From assembly GCF_040939455.1 (NCBI RefSeq), contig NC_134108.1, forward strand, positions 54,575,501 through 54,639,500: 64,000 bases of DNA, in the 5' to 3' direction. Position numbers and translations under genes: made by a program. The DNA comes from Microcebus murinus. Taxonomy: Eukaryota > Chordata > Mammalia > Primates > Cheirogaleidae. The notes beneath the pieces were generated by a model, which ran no database searches, was not told the origin of the DNA, and was given only the letters and a program-made list of their open reading frames with translations. Of the stretch, positions 37,706-50,481 are shown in pieces; the stretch's first letter is position 1, and every line of letters starts with the position of its first letter.

Positions 37706-38280
37706 GTGTGAACTAAAATAAAATTTTAAGGTTCACCCCCACCCCCCAGGCTGGCTAAATGGACCCCAAGGAATATCCTTAAACTACATTGCCTGCCAGG
37801 AAGAAGGAGGTCAGACATGCCCCCCTCCCTTCTTGGGGACATCCTTTGTAAGCCATTAATAGGCCTAAGGATATGTGAGACAAACGTGCAGGTCCTCAAT
37901 TTACACAACAAATCTATGTCCCATGGCTTATCTCTGAAAACAGCTCCTTATATTGAAACATTCCAACCCTTTAGACAAAGCTTCATGTCTTTAACCAATT
38001 ACAAGCCAAAGAATCTTTAAACCCACTTATAACCTATAAGACCCTGCTTCAAGATGGCCCACCTTTTTGGGCTAAGCCAACGTATGCCTCCCATGTATTG
38101 ATTTATGACTTTACCAGTAACCCCTGTCTCCCTAAAATGTATAAAATCAAACTGTAACCCAGTCACAGTGAGTCCACTTGCTCAACGCTTCTTGAGAGTG
38201 GCTCCAGGTCATGGACCTCAAATTTGGCTCAGGATAAACTTCTTTCAAATATTTCAGAGTTTGGATTTTTCCATCCACAA
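37706..38280 (+). mobile_element. ERV1-type solo LTR, sense
   Basis: The structure fits a gammaretrovirus-like LTR: tgtgaac near the start followed by ttcacccccaccccccagg; a U3 with caattacaagccaaagaatc; a TATA-like tgtataaaatcaaactgtaa near 38,139; then tttggctcaggataaacttc carrying a degraded poly-A signal; and a terminal ca near 38,279. No gag, pol or env remnant adjoins it, so it is a solo LTR. Class is inferred from overall resemblance, and I could not find a convincing short target duplication. Confidence 0.6.
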
Positions 38281-39349
38281 GTGTATGTATACAAGAGATA
38301 CTTCATTAGGACACAGCTGGTTTCCAACTTTATCAGATTTTTTTCATTCTGGTTACTTTACTGATCTTTTATTTACTGGTTTCTCATATTTCAAGAATCA
38401 TATTTTCTTAGTCATTTTTAAAGAAAAAGTATACTTGTTTTCCTAAATAATTCCAAAGGATATCTTTTAAAAATCTATGTTTCAAAGTTCCCAGGCCCTA
38501 CTAAAATTACTATATAGCACAACCAAAGGATTTTTTCTGCATGAAGGTGAACAAGACACTGATGAGATGTGATCATGCCACAGGTATGAGTCCATAACAG
38601 AGTGTGTGCCTGGCCCCTGCTAACCTCAGTTGCCTTGGCCTTGGCTAGGCTGCTAGAAGGCTCCTATCAGGTCTGCCTAGAATGATTCTAGTTACTCCCA
38701 CCAGCCCTGGGCTCAATGTACCACTGTCTTTCTTGTATTCTTCACTGACCTGCCACCACTATCTCACTCAGCAGAATAGTTACTCTCTCTGTTCTCTTTC
38801 ATATCTTAACATTTTATATGATTCACATAAAGGAGAATGGGAAAACCTAAATTCTTTACCTCGAAAGTCCCATCAACATTTTAGAACACTAAGTAGGATA
38901 GGAGATTTAGTTTAACAAAGCCTTGTGTTAATAGTTTCTTTCCTAGCATGCATGTTAACTACATGAGGAATCCAGACAACTTTTTTCTATAAGAACTATA
39001 CTCTTTACTAAGGGCAGTAATCTAGCAAATGTATTTCTAATTTAATATCATTCGAATAAGTGCATATATATAGACATTAAAGGATAACAAGGTTTAATAA
39101 GAACAGAAAAGCTAGGCATTTAACAGAAATGCTAGACAGAAATATTTGATTTCTTCCTGCCCCTAGCACTAAGCATTGGCTCATTTTATTAATTCCATTA
39201 AATTCAGGAAGCCTTTGAATCTTAATCCAAATCAAATTAAGAAAAAAAATTAATTCTCAGATTTAAGAGATCTGTCATACAATCCACCATCTAATTTCCT
39301 GATGTGCTTTTATAGAGCATTTGACCAATATTAGTATGAGACTGGCTGA
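38281..39349. other. Unique sequence, no gene seen
   Basis: 38,560-38,780 is less AT-rich, but no family or exon pattern is recognised. Confidence 0.45.
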
Positions 39350-39667
39350 TAAACTTTATTTTTTATTTTTACTTTTTTTAGACAGAGCCTTACTCTGTTG
39401 CCCGGGCTAGAGTACTGTGGCATCAGCCTAGATAACAGCAACCTCAAACTCCTGAGCTCAAGCAATACTTTTGCCTCAACTTCCTGAGTAGCTGGGACTA
39501 CAGGCATGTGCCACCATGCCCGGCTAATTTTTTCTATATATTTTTAGTTGGCCAATTAATTTATTTCTATTTTTTGGTAGAGACAGGGTCTCACTCTTGC
39601 TCAGGCTGGTTTCAAACTCCTGACCTTGAGGTATCCACCTGCCTCAGCCTCCCAGTGTGCTAGGATT
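39350..39667 (-). mobile_element. Alu (strepsirrhine type), antisense, 5'-truncated
   Basis: The poly-T start (about 39,358-39,380) is followed by the reversed right arm (agacagagccttactctgtt), the reversed lemur-type inter-arm segment (ttagttggccaattaattta near 39,544) and the left arm. It ends at tgctaggattg, where the first ~25 bases of Alu are missing. Confidence 0.95.
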
Positions 39668-42600
39668 GAACCTTCTAAGTTCGCGAGAGCATGGATGCCT
39701 ATGCATAACCTTCCTGATTCCCTCATAAGTCTTTACCACTTGAGGCTTCAAACCAGGCTTGAATTTAGTCCCCTCAGGCTCTGCTTTAAATCAAATCAAA
39801 TGCTACATTTTTCCTTTCCTTATTGAAATCAATTCTCCCTGAAGCTAGGGGAGGACAAAGTTCTTTTTGTCTTTGCTTCCTCAGTGTGTCTTTAGTGTCT
39901 CTAAAAGGAAAAGAGGAGTTTAAAGAAAGGCATGGTATTTTGCACTGACCCTAAAATGCCCAATGTGGGAAAATACGCTGACTTCTAGTTCCTTCTTGTT
40001 CATAACTACTACTTCTTGTAGTCTAAAAAAAAAAAAAAGTCTTGTTTCGCTAAAGTAGTCCATCATTCAATTAAGAAAAATAAAGTAGTCCTGCTTCTTC
40101 TTAAGGTGTAGAAAGTCACATGAGAACTTTGTCCCCAATCCAACAAGTAGGAGCCTGGTCACCTAACATTGTTTTGACTTTTATTTCACATGAGATGCCC
40201 TTGTGTTATTAATGGACATGTTTAACTATATTTTTCTTGCAAATATAAATTTATCAGCATATCAGTTCTCTTTCTGAACAGGAAAAGGACAGTTTCATAT
40301 TTTATCCAATAAATACATGTTTCATTTTTCCAAAATACCTTGTATTTTTTTGAATTTTAATTCCAAAATATTTCTACAAAAATAGTTTTATTACTAACTT
40401 TGAATTACATACACCTATATAGTTTGCCCCATCATTGTGTATAACAAACCACTGCTTTTTCCTTCAGCAAGCAAGAAAACTACCTGTCATACCTCATGCA
40501 TTTAAATGTGATTATGATGTTTACTCTGAAGGCCTAGGTCTAAAATATTCTGCTTATTCTTCCATACCTATGGTTAGAAGCAAAGAATTCCCATGTAGCA
40601 GTCATATGACAGAAAAAGCCCTAACACCTCTCTTGGAAGAGTCAGGTAGTAATGCTTCTTGGACTGCAAGAGTTTGTGATGTAAGCAAGAAAAACTAAAA
40701 TGTTTGATTGAGTCACTAAGAATTGTTTGTTTTGTTCTTTTGAGTTACTAAGATTTGCCAGTTATCCATTAATTTCAACTACTCTACTGTTTAATATTTC
40801 CTATCTTATATTACCAGATAACAGGCCATGATGAATTAGACTGTTATTTTTATTATTATTTAAATGGTAGCAGTATTTACCAAACACTATAATTTTAAGG
40901 GCATCCAATTAATTTAAGACACTATTGTTTGCTTAATCAAGGAACATGCAAAGAAGTAAAAATCTAAGTACTGATTTCTATTCCCTGCTTTTCTCTGGGA
41001 AAAAAAATCACAAAACAAACAATAAAGAAATATAAATTTTAGTACTGATTTTGAGACTAACTACCTTTCTAGTCCTTAGATTTAATATGTAATAGAAGAA
41101 CATTTAAATTATACTCTCTGACTGGCAACTAATTTCTAATCTCTTATATACTATAAACTATTTTAAGCACTCCATTTAATGGTATGGTAGTCCCAAAAAA
41201 CTACTTTTTAAGATTATTACCCATAAATTTTAAATATTTTAAAAATATAACTGGCATAAATTGTAAAGTCTTTAAAATATACTCTCTTCACAAGATAAAA
41301 ATATAAGACATCAATTTTAATCAATTTTAATTAGAAATTTAGCCTCATATGCCATATCTTAGTTACTAAAATCTCCAAATATCTTTTGTTCTTGTCTCTT
41401 GACTTTTCTTTTGAATATATGCAAATTTATAGTTGATTAATCACTGCCTAGTGTATCGCTCTATACACTGTTTTTGCTTACCTAAATTATTCCATTGTAA
41501 AAAAGAATTAGTTGAAAAAGTCACTTTGCCTGAAGAAATACAATTTGTGGGGCAGTGGGAGTTCAAGATTGATGCTACTAAAAGAGCAGGCAAGCAAAAC
41601 ATTAAAGAATACTTCTTGTCAAATGTTCCTTGAAAATAAACTCTATAGGATACATGGGAATGTAGTTAAACAAAGAGATGCTAAGGGTAATTTAGCAGAT
41701 TCTTTGAAGGAATGAGAAGTAGGCACCATTCTTGCTTTGTCAATTGTGTGGAATAACATTTAACTTGAGCCCCTGCTGAAAATGAAACTATTTAATTACA
41801 TTGAAAAAAAGAGGAGAAAAGTTTTTTCTTTCAAGTTTCAGACTTACTATTTTGTTTAGAAGATTCAAATTGAAGAAAATAACAAGATAAAGAACAGGCA
41901 AAACCTATTCCTAAAACATTAATAAACCAATTCAAAAGTTATATTTAATTAACTTGAAAAAAATCAGTAAATACTATGAAAGTATTGTAAAGGAAAAGAC
42001 ACTACAGAAAAATGTTTTTTAAAGTAAAAACAATAAAATATAGCCAATTCTAACTCAAAATTTGATAGCATACTAAACCTTTAAAATATCTTTGCTATGT
42101 TTCAAGTTTATGATATCACACATTAGAATATAAGATGAAATTCATGCCTCTTATTCTGTTTTAGGATTCTCCCAAATCCAAATTATGGCAGTAATGTTAC
42201 CTATGTCCATTACTGTTATAGGATCCCTGTGCTATAACTATATTAGTGCAGTCATTGAGCCTAAATAAAGTTTGTGTTTTAATACCTTCACATTTTGGTT
42301 CAGGTTTTTGATCTTCCATGCATATGCATGGATTTAATGCTTTACACAGACTTGTTAGTTAGTACATTTATTCTTCACTTAATTACTTTAATTCAACCTG
42401 AAAACCCTGATGCTAAATAAAAAGTTCTTAAATGAAAAAAAAAGTGTATATTTTTTCACTAATTTTAATGGGAAAAATATTCTCCATTCCATGACAAACC
42501 AAAAACAATATTCACATATAAAAAAATTAAATACATTTAATAATAAAAACTATTTAAAATAAATATATAGAGTCTGTACATAAAACAATATAATAAAGGT

Positions 42601-43164
42601 TTGTTGTATTTGTCAAAAGTGGAAGAGAAGACTTAATAGTGTGTGGTGATGGATGGAGGATGGATACAAGTAAGGTACTCTTTGCAAGGAACATTCTTCT
42701 TTATGTACTATATTTTTCATCACTTTTACAATTGTAGGGCTCATATCTTTTTAATGCTCAACTTGCACTTAAAGATAAAAGGTCCAAGGTCTGGGCCTTA
42801 AGGTTCTCCAGGCTCAGATGTGTAACTGAGTAAGATGAGTAAGAACCAGACAAAGAAGTTGAGAAGAAATTGCAAGTAAAATAGGAGTAAAACAAGGAGA
42901 GCAGAATATATGCATAATATAATACTAAATGGGACCTTTAGGAATTCTCTGACCAGGTATTGGGTTGTCTAGGCAAGCTGGTTTTGTTGCCATGTGGCTG
43001 ATTTTATGAAGGATGAAAAAAAGAAAGAGGGATACGAGTAATTTTAAGTGCCTTTAGAAAAATATCTGATAAAAAATCCTTGTCTACCTAAAAGTATGAT
43101 GTTAAAACAGCACATTTTATAGGTTTATTTGTGTACTTTGGGTCATTTAAAAATGGTAAAACTT
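39668..43164. other. 3.5 kb of unique sequence without recognised repeats
   Basis: No transposon is recognised here, which is unusual for this window. Frames at 40,435-40,698 (87 residues) and 41,433-41,633 (66 residues) have no domain, no flanking splice pattern and no codon bias I can judge, so I do not call them. A poly-A run sits near 40,026-40,038. Confidence 0.5.
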
Positions 43165-43715
43165 TTGGTCCAGGTATGTATTTCTTTGTAACAACTCTAC
43201 AAAAAATAGTGGCATTAAATAACAAAATTTTACAATGATTCCATATTCTGTGGCTCAGAAGTTCATAAAGAAAAATAAGGATGACTTATTTCTACTCTGT
43301 GATAATTGGGGATCCAATTGGGAGCACTTAAATGACTGACAGTGACTCACATAACTGAGGGCTAGAATCCTCTAGATGATTCTTTTGTAGTATGTCTTGT
43401 ATATGAGCTCGGGATGACTCAGTGAATGGGCTCAGTCAAGGCTGTTGATGGGAGTGTGTCTAGTAAAGGTTTTCCATGTGACTTTGGCTTCTTCACAATC
43501 AGGAAACCTCAGGGTAGTTAGATTTCTTACATATGGCTGAGATCTCTAAAGTATTCTAGGAAGCAAAAAGAAACCTACATGGCCTCTTATGACCTAGACG
43601 CAGAAGTTATACAGCATTGTATCTGCTCTATTCTATTGGTCAATGCAGTCACAGCTTGCCCAGGTTCAAGAAGGTGGGACATAGACTTTACCTTTCTATG
43701 GGGTCATTATGATGA
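43165..43715 (-). mobile_element. Ancient MaLR-like LTR, antisense (tentative)
   Basis: tttctttgtaacaactctac, atagtggcattaaataacaa, attctgtggctcagaagttc, acatggcctcttatgaccta, ctattctattggtcaatgca and cccaggttcaagaaggtggg follow a familiar ancient mammalian LTR in order. I believe it belongs with MaLR-like LTRs but am not sure of the family. Confidence 0.5.
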
Positions 43716-43738
43716 AAAGTCTTTAACCAACTGGAAAA

Positions 43739-43740
<2 letters not shown>

Positions 43741-43781
<41 letters not shown>
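43741..43781. repeat. (GT)n microsatellite, about 20 units
   Basis: An uninterrupted GT run, likely polymorphic. Frames reading through it (CVCVCV and THTHTH peptides) are artefacts. Confidence 0.97.
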
Positions 43782-43783
<2 letters not shown>

Positions 43784-43849
43784 TGAAAATAACACCAAAT
43801 ATATATAATTTTAAAGTAATACATATTTTTACATTGCAGCCTTTATTTA

Positions 43850-43990
43850 TTTGCTTTTCAACACTTAATGAGCAGAGACCAAGCTCTGTGCTAAGTGCTA
43901 CATGATATGTTGATGAACATGACATGTGCATTTTCTGTCCTATTAGATTTAATTTTTGAAAGAAAAACAAACTAACAGGAGATAACAATA
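43850..43990 (-). repeat. L2 3' end fragment, antisense (tentative)
   Basis: tttatttatttgcttttcaa, agctctgtgctaagtgctac and tgatgaacatgacatgtgc resemble the L2 3' end in antisense (last-exon-like atgtgccaggcactg region). Confidence 0.5.
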
Positions 43991-44944
43991 AAGGATGAAG
44001 TGATAAGTCTCAAAGTTCAAGAATAAATCCAAGACCTGAGTCTCAGAGTCAATAAGACAATGCCTGAGGAAAGATGGTATGGTACATAGGTTACAAATTA
44101 GATGGAAGGGCAGAAAGAGCAAAAGCAATGATAGGGCAAACATCCAGAGAGCAGAAGCTCCTAATGTCTGTAGGATGAGGCTCATGAATCTGCACTTACT
44201 TCTGTGCTTTTAAATTTAATTTGACACCCTCTTAAAGGAGGCTGCCTTTTTCTGTCATTGAAACCACTGAAAAAAGAGAGGGTTCTGGCTGGGTTGCTGG
44301 AGTCTGCAGTATTGTCACTGTGGCATCAGGAAAAGTCAGGAGCTGACAACATCTCTGTACTGCCTGAACCTCTTCCGATTTTTAAGCAGTACCTCTGAAA
44401 AGGAGAAATTAATATTAAGGCCACAGCAAGGAATGCAGAAAAGGTTTTTAGACTGCCAGCCCTAGCCATACAGCTTGGAGGAAACTAATTATCAAGATGA
44501 TAGATAACAAGAGCATTACTAATATAAAGTAAATTCTCCAGAATAGGAATTTAAACTCCAAGGTCCTGAAGCAGTCAAGATTCTAGAGTAATATTATAGG
44601 CAAGCAAAATCTTTCATCAAATGTTTTTCTAAAGAAACAGATTAATTTTTATTATTCCTTCACCTTGTCTTTCCTACCTATGTAATATCAACCATATGAA
44701 AAACAAATCCAGTACCCTGGCCAGGAATTTCCAAGAGACTCTTAGTTCTCAGTTTTGCTTCTACCTTATATCTCTGAGTTTACTCCACTATTTCTGGTTA
44801 CTTCTTTGCAGCTTCTTTGATTAGAACTTCCTCAACTTTCTGGCCTCAAAATGGTACAGTTTTGAGTTCTGACATTGAACTTTTTCTGCTATCAACACTC
44901 AGCATAGGTTATCTCACTCAGTTTCATGGCTTTAATCACCATCA
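43991..44944. other. Unique sequence, no gene seen
   Basis: No recognised repeats. The 78-residue minus frame at 43,949-44,185 has no support. Confidence 0.5.
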
Positions 44945-45472
44945 ATAAAATGCTGCAATATGTCTGCACTCATATTTATTACTATACTCATATTTATTAC
45001 AACACTATGCACAATAGCAAAGTTATGGAATCAACCTAAGTGTCCATCAATGGAGGAAAGGAACAGGAAGTGTGGGATATTTATAAAATGGAATACTATT
45101 TAGCCATAAAGAAGAATAAAATCGTGTATTTTTCCAACAACATGGATGGAACTGAAGGCCATTATCTCGAGTGAAACAAGCCAATCATAGAAAGTCAAGT
45201 ATAGCATGCTTTCACTCATAAGTCAGGCCCCAAATGTGTACACATGGACATAGAAAGTGGAAGGATAGAAAATGGAGACTCAGAAGGCTGAGGAGGTACA
45301 AGAAGGTAGATGATTAGAAATTAGTTAATGAGTACAATGTACATTATTAAGTGATGGATAACCTAAACCCCCTGACTTGACCACTACACAATCTATGCAA
45401 CAATCTATGTAACAAAATTGCACATATACCTCATAAATGTGTACAGATTAAAAAATATAACATTTTTAAAAT
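44945..45472 (+). mobile_element. 5'-truncated L1 (L1MA/L1P-like) 3' end, sense
   Basis: It contains gcacaatagcaaagttatgg, ctaagtgtccatcaatggag, ggaatactatttagccataa, aagtgtgagc-type 3' UTR sequence and a final acctcataaatgtgtacaga with an A-rich tail. The start carries a 15-base direct repeat (actcatatttattac at 44,968 and 44,986). Confidence 0.85.
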
Positions 45473-46317
45473 ATAACTTCAAAACAGGCATGAATATTGA
45501 TTCACCTCTATCTAAACAGTGCAGATCACATAGTATCTCTGCAAGATCTCCATTTTATAGATATACAAAAACGAATGGATATGAATACAGTGAAAATGAA
45601 TTCCTGGCTGGGAATGTCTAATGAATAACAAATATATTTTTGGCTATTATCAGCTATTAAAGTTTATTAAAATTCTCCTTGAAGATATTTCTACTCTTCA
45701 TTCATTAATTTACTATTTGCCCCAAAGTTCTCTGGATTCTAGTAATGAAATGCTTTTCGAGAGCTTTACTCAAACAATCATATACCTAGAATAAACTCAT
45801 TATAGCCTATACAGACAACTATGTAGCATCAATGTCCATATAAATCTTAAAGTTTTCATGTCTGCTGACTAAAATTCTACTTGATCACACACAAAAATAT
45901 CAGCGGTTGTGTAAAATGTTAAAATTATACCATGGTTATACAAATGTATTCTTCTAGAATACATAATGCCCCAAATTCAACATGACAATGCTAAATGAAA
46001 CCCCCAAAATAAATTAAACTGATCATTAATATACAGATTCACCCAAAGAATAAGTTGAATCTATGCATATAATTCAAGACATTTCACATATGACTGAGAT
46101 AAATGCTAAGCACAGTGAGCACTTGTTCATTTGGCTATTGTTGGAATGAATAGTAATTTTTCAAGATATGACATTGGACAGAGTTTCAGAGGATTTTAGT
46201 ATAAGCCTCATTTTTGTATTTAAAGGAAAAACAGACCCTGTTAAGATTAAACCTGTTCAGTTTTGTGCACATAGTTTGAAACAGAGTCACATGCATTTAC
46301 AATTTTTTTTTGTATGG
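45473..46317. other. Unique sequence, no gene seen
   Basis: No recognised repeats or genes. Confidence 0.5.
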
Positions 46318-46530
46318 CATTTTATTGTTTACAAAACACCTCTATGTTGTTAAATTTGAGCCTCCCAACAATTTTGCTCAATATCTAGGTATAATCATGT
46401 TTAAGAAACTCATTACAAACAAATATTCTATGCATTATAAAGGTTAAATATCTTGGAATAAGCTACCTCACACATACAAAAGTGCCAGGACTTGAATCCA
46501 TGACTTCTAGTGCCAAGTCCCATTTTTAAA
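46318..46530 (-). repeat. MIR SINE, antisense, diverged
   Basis: tgagcctcccaacaattttg, ttataaaggttaaatatctt and gccaggacttgaatccatga with cttctagtgccaagtccc follow reversed MIR. Confidence 0.6.
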
Positions 46531-49211
46531 GAAGCAGCCAGGTGTTTTGAAACAAAAAAACACATTCATTTTACTCTTAGATAAAACAGGTTCATGCCAA
46601 AAATGACCATAAGAAAGACAAAAATGTATCAACCAATGCAACAAAGTTATAAGTGATAATTTCCTTTTGAGATTAAAACAGATATACTTCATAAATTACT
46701 ATGATAATTAAATTAAGCAACAGCAATTATTTCAAACAAATAGCTCTCTATTCAATCCCTTTTTCCACTACACAGATTGCCTCTCTGTGGTCTCCTGCCT
46801 TGGGAAGAAGAGTGATGAGTAGGATTTGAGAATTGATGACTTAATAAGAAAATGTAATTAAAGATATAGTACAACAACATAGTTTTGGGAGGCATCTTGT
46901 AATTTTATCATGGAAAAATAGATTCCTTGCATAATACAGAGACTCTAAACAATTCATAGTTAGGCTGGAGCTTTTGTCCAGGGATGCCAGCAAAGAAGTT
47001 CCACCAACATACAAGATAGTTTTTATTTGACTAGGAACTCAAGGATTGAAAGAATCATGTATGTCCTTTGTTCGAATCCTGAAGCATGAAGAATGCGGAG
47101 CCTCTGAGTGCTGTGACAAGATATGAAGTAGCTCCAAGAGTCAGGAAAGATTCCAGTTTCTTGCTCTTAAGGGAAGGAACACCACTCATTCTATAAGATG
47201 GTTTAAAGAGAACCCCTTCAAACTCTGAATTGTTCAAAAGAATGAGAGCTGCTCAAAGGGCAATAAGAAATATCAAATATGATAGGAAGTATCAAGTCTC
47301 ACTACTGATTAATACATGAAATCATTAAATATTTTCTACATATAAAATATCATAACATTAAGATACAAATGAACCATGTATAAATAATATATGTATATAT
47401 ATGCATAGGTTAATGTTCTTAATGTATAATGTGATTTATAAATATTAGAAACATTATTTCCCTAATAGGAAAAAGATTTTTCAATAGTCAAAATATCAAA
47501 AAAGTAAAAATATTATTCAAATGATACAATATTATATCTTCATTAAAATTATAAGAATGGTGTGATTACATAGACAATGTAAATTATAGGTAATTTTAAG
47601 TAAATAAGACATCATAAAATTTACCATTTCATCTCATATATATATATCCAAAAATACATTTGTATATAAATATGCGTTTCTATAAGCATATGTTTGAAAT
47701 TTCATGAGTGTACATACATTATTGGGAAGAAATATACAAAAATGTTAATAACAATAATTTCCAGATGTTGATTTGTGGATTTTTGCATTTTTTCCCATAA
47801 TTTGAATTTTTGGTTAAAAAATCAATTAAATATTAGAGGCTTATGCCATTTTTAAATATTTTATAATAAGCATGTGTTACTCTTTAGTCAGAAATGTATA
47901 AGTTATCAAAATACATCAAAGAACATAAGGCATAGTTCAAATATAGATTATTTTCTTATACTGAATGATAAGTATTACTTTAGTTATATTCAATACTATT
48001 AATGAAAATGAGAAAAATAATTATGTATAACATTTGTGGTGATATTATGCTAGAATAATTTTATTTTGCAAAAGATAGACTATCATGTGTTTTAAAACAT
48101 GACTAGCCTTCGGGGCTAGTTAAAAAGCTGGTAATGAGGAAGACTTCTTAAGTATTGTCACTTTAACCAAGTGAATTAGATAACAATCTTTTGATGGTTA
48201 AAAAAAAATTAAAAAAATCTAATGTTATCAAACAATTTCAGAACAATAGTTTAAGAATTTGAAAAATAAGACATTACAAAGACCAAAAGTAATAAAAGGC
48301 AAAATAGGTAAGTTAACAGAACTCAAATGCTCCAATATTCAGTCACTTTTTTCTTCTATAGAAATCTCTCAGTTATTAAAATTTGATACACTGAATGGGA
48401 ATCAGATTCCAGGGGATTACACTGACAAAAGCATTTAGAGGAACTCGGAGTGGAGTTGAGCAAATGACATGATTGTATCATTAGTACATGAATTCTAACT
48501 ATGAAGCTACCATGATGTTTACAAGAATGGAACTTAAATCCAAGGTAACTTGTATTCAAATTCATGCATTAAAAATACATTGGCTTGGATTATAAATCTT
48601 ATTTCAAAATATATTTAATGCTGTGTATTACAACATTGTGACACATCCTTCAAATTGACCCTTTGATTTATACCCTGTATAATCATACATTTTATCTATA
48701 TATAATTTACTTACACATGTAGTTTAAAGACAAATGACTTACAGGATCTTTTTTGATAAATGATACGTTAGGTTTTCTTCATTCAAAGTAAAATAGGAAC
48801 TTGAAGTCACTACCTTGCTTTAATGTGTAGCATGTTTAAAGTCTCAGTGTTATGTATGCACATTGCCTAAAAATTTACAATTTTGTTTTTACTTTATACT
48901 CTGCCTTTATTCCCATCACTATTATTACTAATACCCTATGTTTTACCTCTAAATAAAAATAAAACAAAGATCAAAAAGTTTAAATCATATTCTTAAGACA
49001 CAGAAACAATAAAGTTGTTTCTAAAGTCAATAAACTTTAACTTTAAAAAGATTTTGTTTGTTTTATTTTTTAATCATATATTTGCTATACACATACTACC
49101 TTATATTGCTATTTTCCAAGTACCAGCCTTACCATACACCTTTTTCCTTTTGTTCTATTTCCTCATCTGTATAATGAAGGGGATTTTGTTTTATTTTATT
49201 TTATTATGAAG
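46531..49211. other. AT-rich unique sequence, no gene seen
   Basis: 2.7 kb with no assignable repeat and only short chance frames. A TA-rich spot lies near 47,390-47,402 and another at 47,638-47,648. Confidence 0.5.
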
Positions 49212-49262
49212 CCCTTGGCAGTTTTTTAATAAAGTTATACATGCACCTATCACATGACCCAG
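49212..49262 (+). mobile_element. Tiny L1 ORF2 remnant, sense (tentative)
   Basis: aataaagttatacatgcacc followed by tatcacatgacccagatatc matches a well-known segment of L1 ORF2 but is only about 50 bases long. Confidence 0.45.
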
Positions 49263-49284
49263 ATATCTCATTCCCAGGCATTGA

Positions 49285-49564
49285 TCCACGTATTAGTATC
49301 TTATGAATGCTATTACAAATTATCACCAACTAGACAGCTTAAAAGAACCCAAATTTATTATCTTACAGTTCAATAAGTCAGAAGTTCTGCACACATGGCT
49401 CTCACTGGGCTAAAATCAAGCGTTAGCAGGGCTGCATTTCTTTCTGGGTTTTTTCTTGACATTTTTAGCTTCTAGAAAATGACTGTATTCCTTGCCCCTC
49501 CTTTCTTCAAAGCTAGCAATTTGAGTCAAGTTCTTCTCAAGGTGCCATGTCTCTGGTTCTCTAT
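49285..49564 (-). mobile_element. MLT1-like LTR, antisense, truncated
   Basis: tgaatgctattacaaattat, gacagcttaaaagaacccaa, atttattatcttacagttca and gtcagaagttctgc follow the reversed MLT1 3' end. It is cut off by the L1 fragment that starts at about 49,565. Confidence 0.6.
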
Positions 49565-49885
49565 CTTATTTTATTTTTAATTGGGAAATAATAATTATAT
49601 ATTTTATGGAGTACAGTGTGTATCTTTACATGTATACATTGTAGAAAGATTAAATCAGGTGAATATACATATCACCTCAAATATTTATCATTTCTTTGTG
49701 GTGAGAATATTTAAAATCCTTTCTTTTAACTGCTTTAAAATGTACAATATGTTATTATTAACTATTGTGACCATGTTGTGCAATAGATTACCAGAACTTA
49801 TGTCTTCTAACTGAAATTTTGGACCCTTTGATCAACCTCTCTCTCCTCCTCCTCTCTCCTCCCACCCATCTAAACCATCCCCCAT
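49565..49885 (-). mobile_element. Old L1 3' UTR, antisense (L1MA/L1P-like)
   Basis: Reverse-complement L1 3' UTR: ttttatggagtacagtgtgt, tacatgtatacattgtagaa, aatatttatcatttctttgt, taactattgtgaccatgttg, and then a pyrimidine-rich stretch (49,835-49,875). It ends in the first copy of the tandem duplication. Confidence 0.75.
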
Positions 49886-50091
49886 GCCTCTGGTAGTAAG
49901 ATATACCACCAAGGTTGTATAAGTACACTACATGATGTTTGCATAAATTGCCTAATGACAGATTTCTCAGAATAAATCCCTGTACCATGCCTCTGGTGTG
50001 TAGTAAGATATACCACCAAGGTTGTATAAGTACACTATATGATGTTTGCATAAATTGCCTAATGACAGATTTCTCAGAATAAATCCCTGTC
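49882..50091. repeat. Tandem duplication, unit about 103-107 bp
   Basis: Two consecutive copies (49,882-49,984 and 49,985-50,091) starting ccatgcctctgg differ by what I count as one substitution (cactacatga / cactatatga) and a 4-base indel (ggtagtaag / ggtgtgtagtaag). The low divergence against an old background implies a recent event. Confidence 0.93.
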
Positions 50092-50115
50092 ATTAAGTGA
50101 TGCATGTCTGTAAAA
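49886..50115 (+). mobile_element. End of a Tigger-like MITE, carried in the duplication
   Basis: The duplicated unit holds taagatataccaccaaggtt, ttgcctaatgacagatttct and, after the second copy, cattaagtgatgcatgtctg. This resembles the terminal part of a pogo/Tigger-type non-autonomous element seen across mammals. The family name is uncertain. Confidence 0.5.
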
Positions 50116-50481
50116 GATCAGTGATTTCCTTTCTACCTTTCCTTTCTAAATTCCAATGAAACAAAAGGCGGAAAACTATAAATGGAGAAGGAATTGTTAG
50201 TATGTAAGCATAAGATGTATCTTAAGTTTAGGTTCTCTTCTATAACAGAACGAATAATTCCTCAGCCAGTAACATCACAAATATTTCTATGTTATTAGTG
50301 CATGAATATGGTACAAACACCTTAAACAACTCCTTAAGTATTAAGTATATTTATAGTCATGGAATTTTTCTTAGATAGAAATCTTCCACATATGTTAATG
50401 AGAGCTTAAGGATTTCCTCACGTGATTATTTTAATAAAGGCTTTAAAAAAGAAACAAAAATTATGTTCGAATTCAAATATT
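50116..50481. other. Unique sequence, no gene seen
   Basis: No recognised repeat. Confidence 0.45.

Noticed and set aside
40435..41715. 87- and 66-67-residue frames in a repeat-free stretch
   Set aside because: No domain, no flanking splice or poly-A pattern that I can defend, and lengths are within chance.
43579..43988. Frames ending or starting in VCVCV/THTHT
   Set aside because: They read through the (GT)n run.
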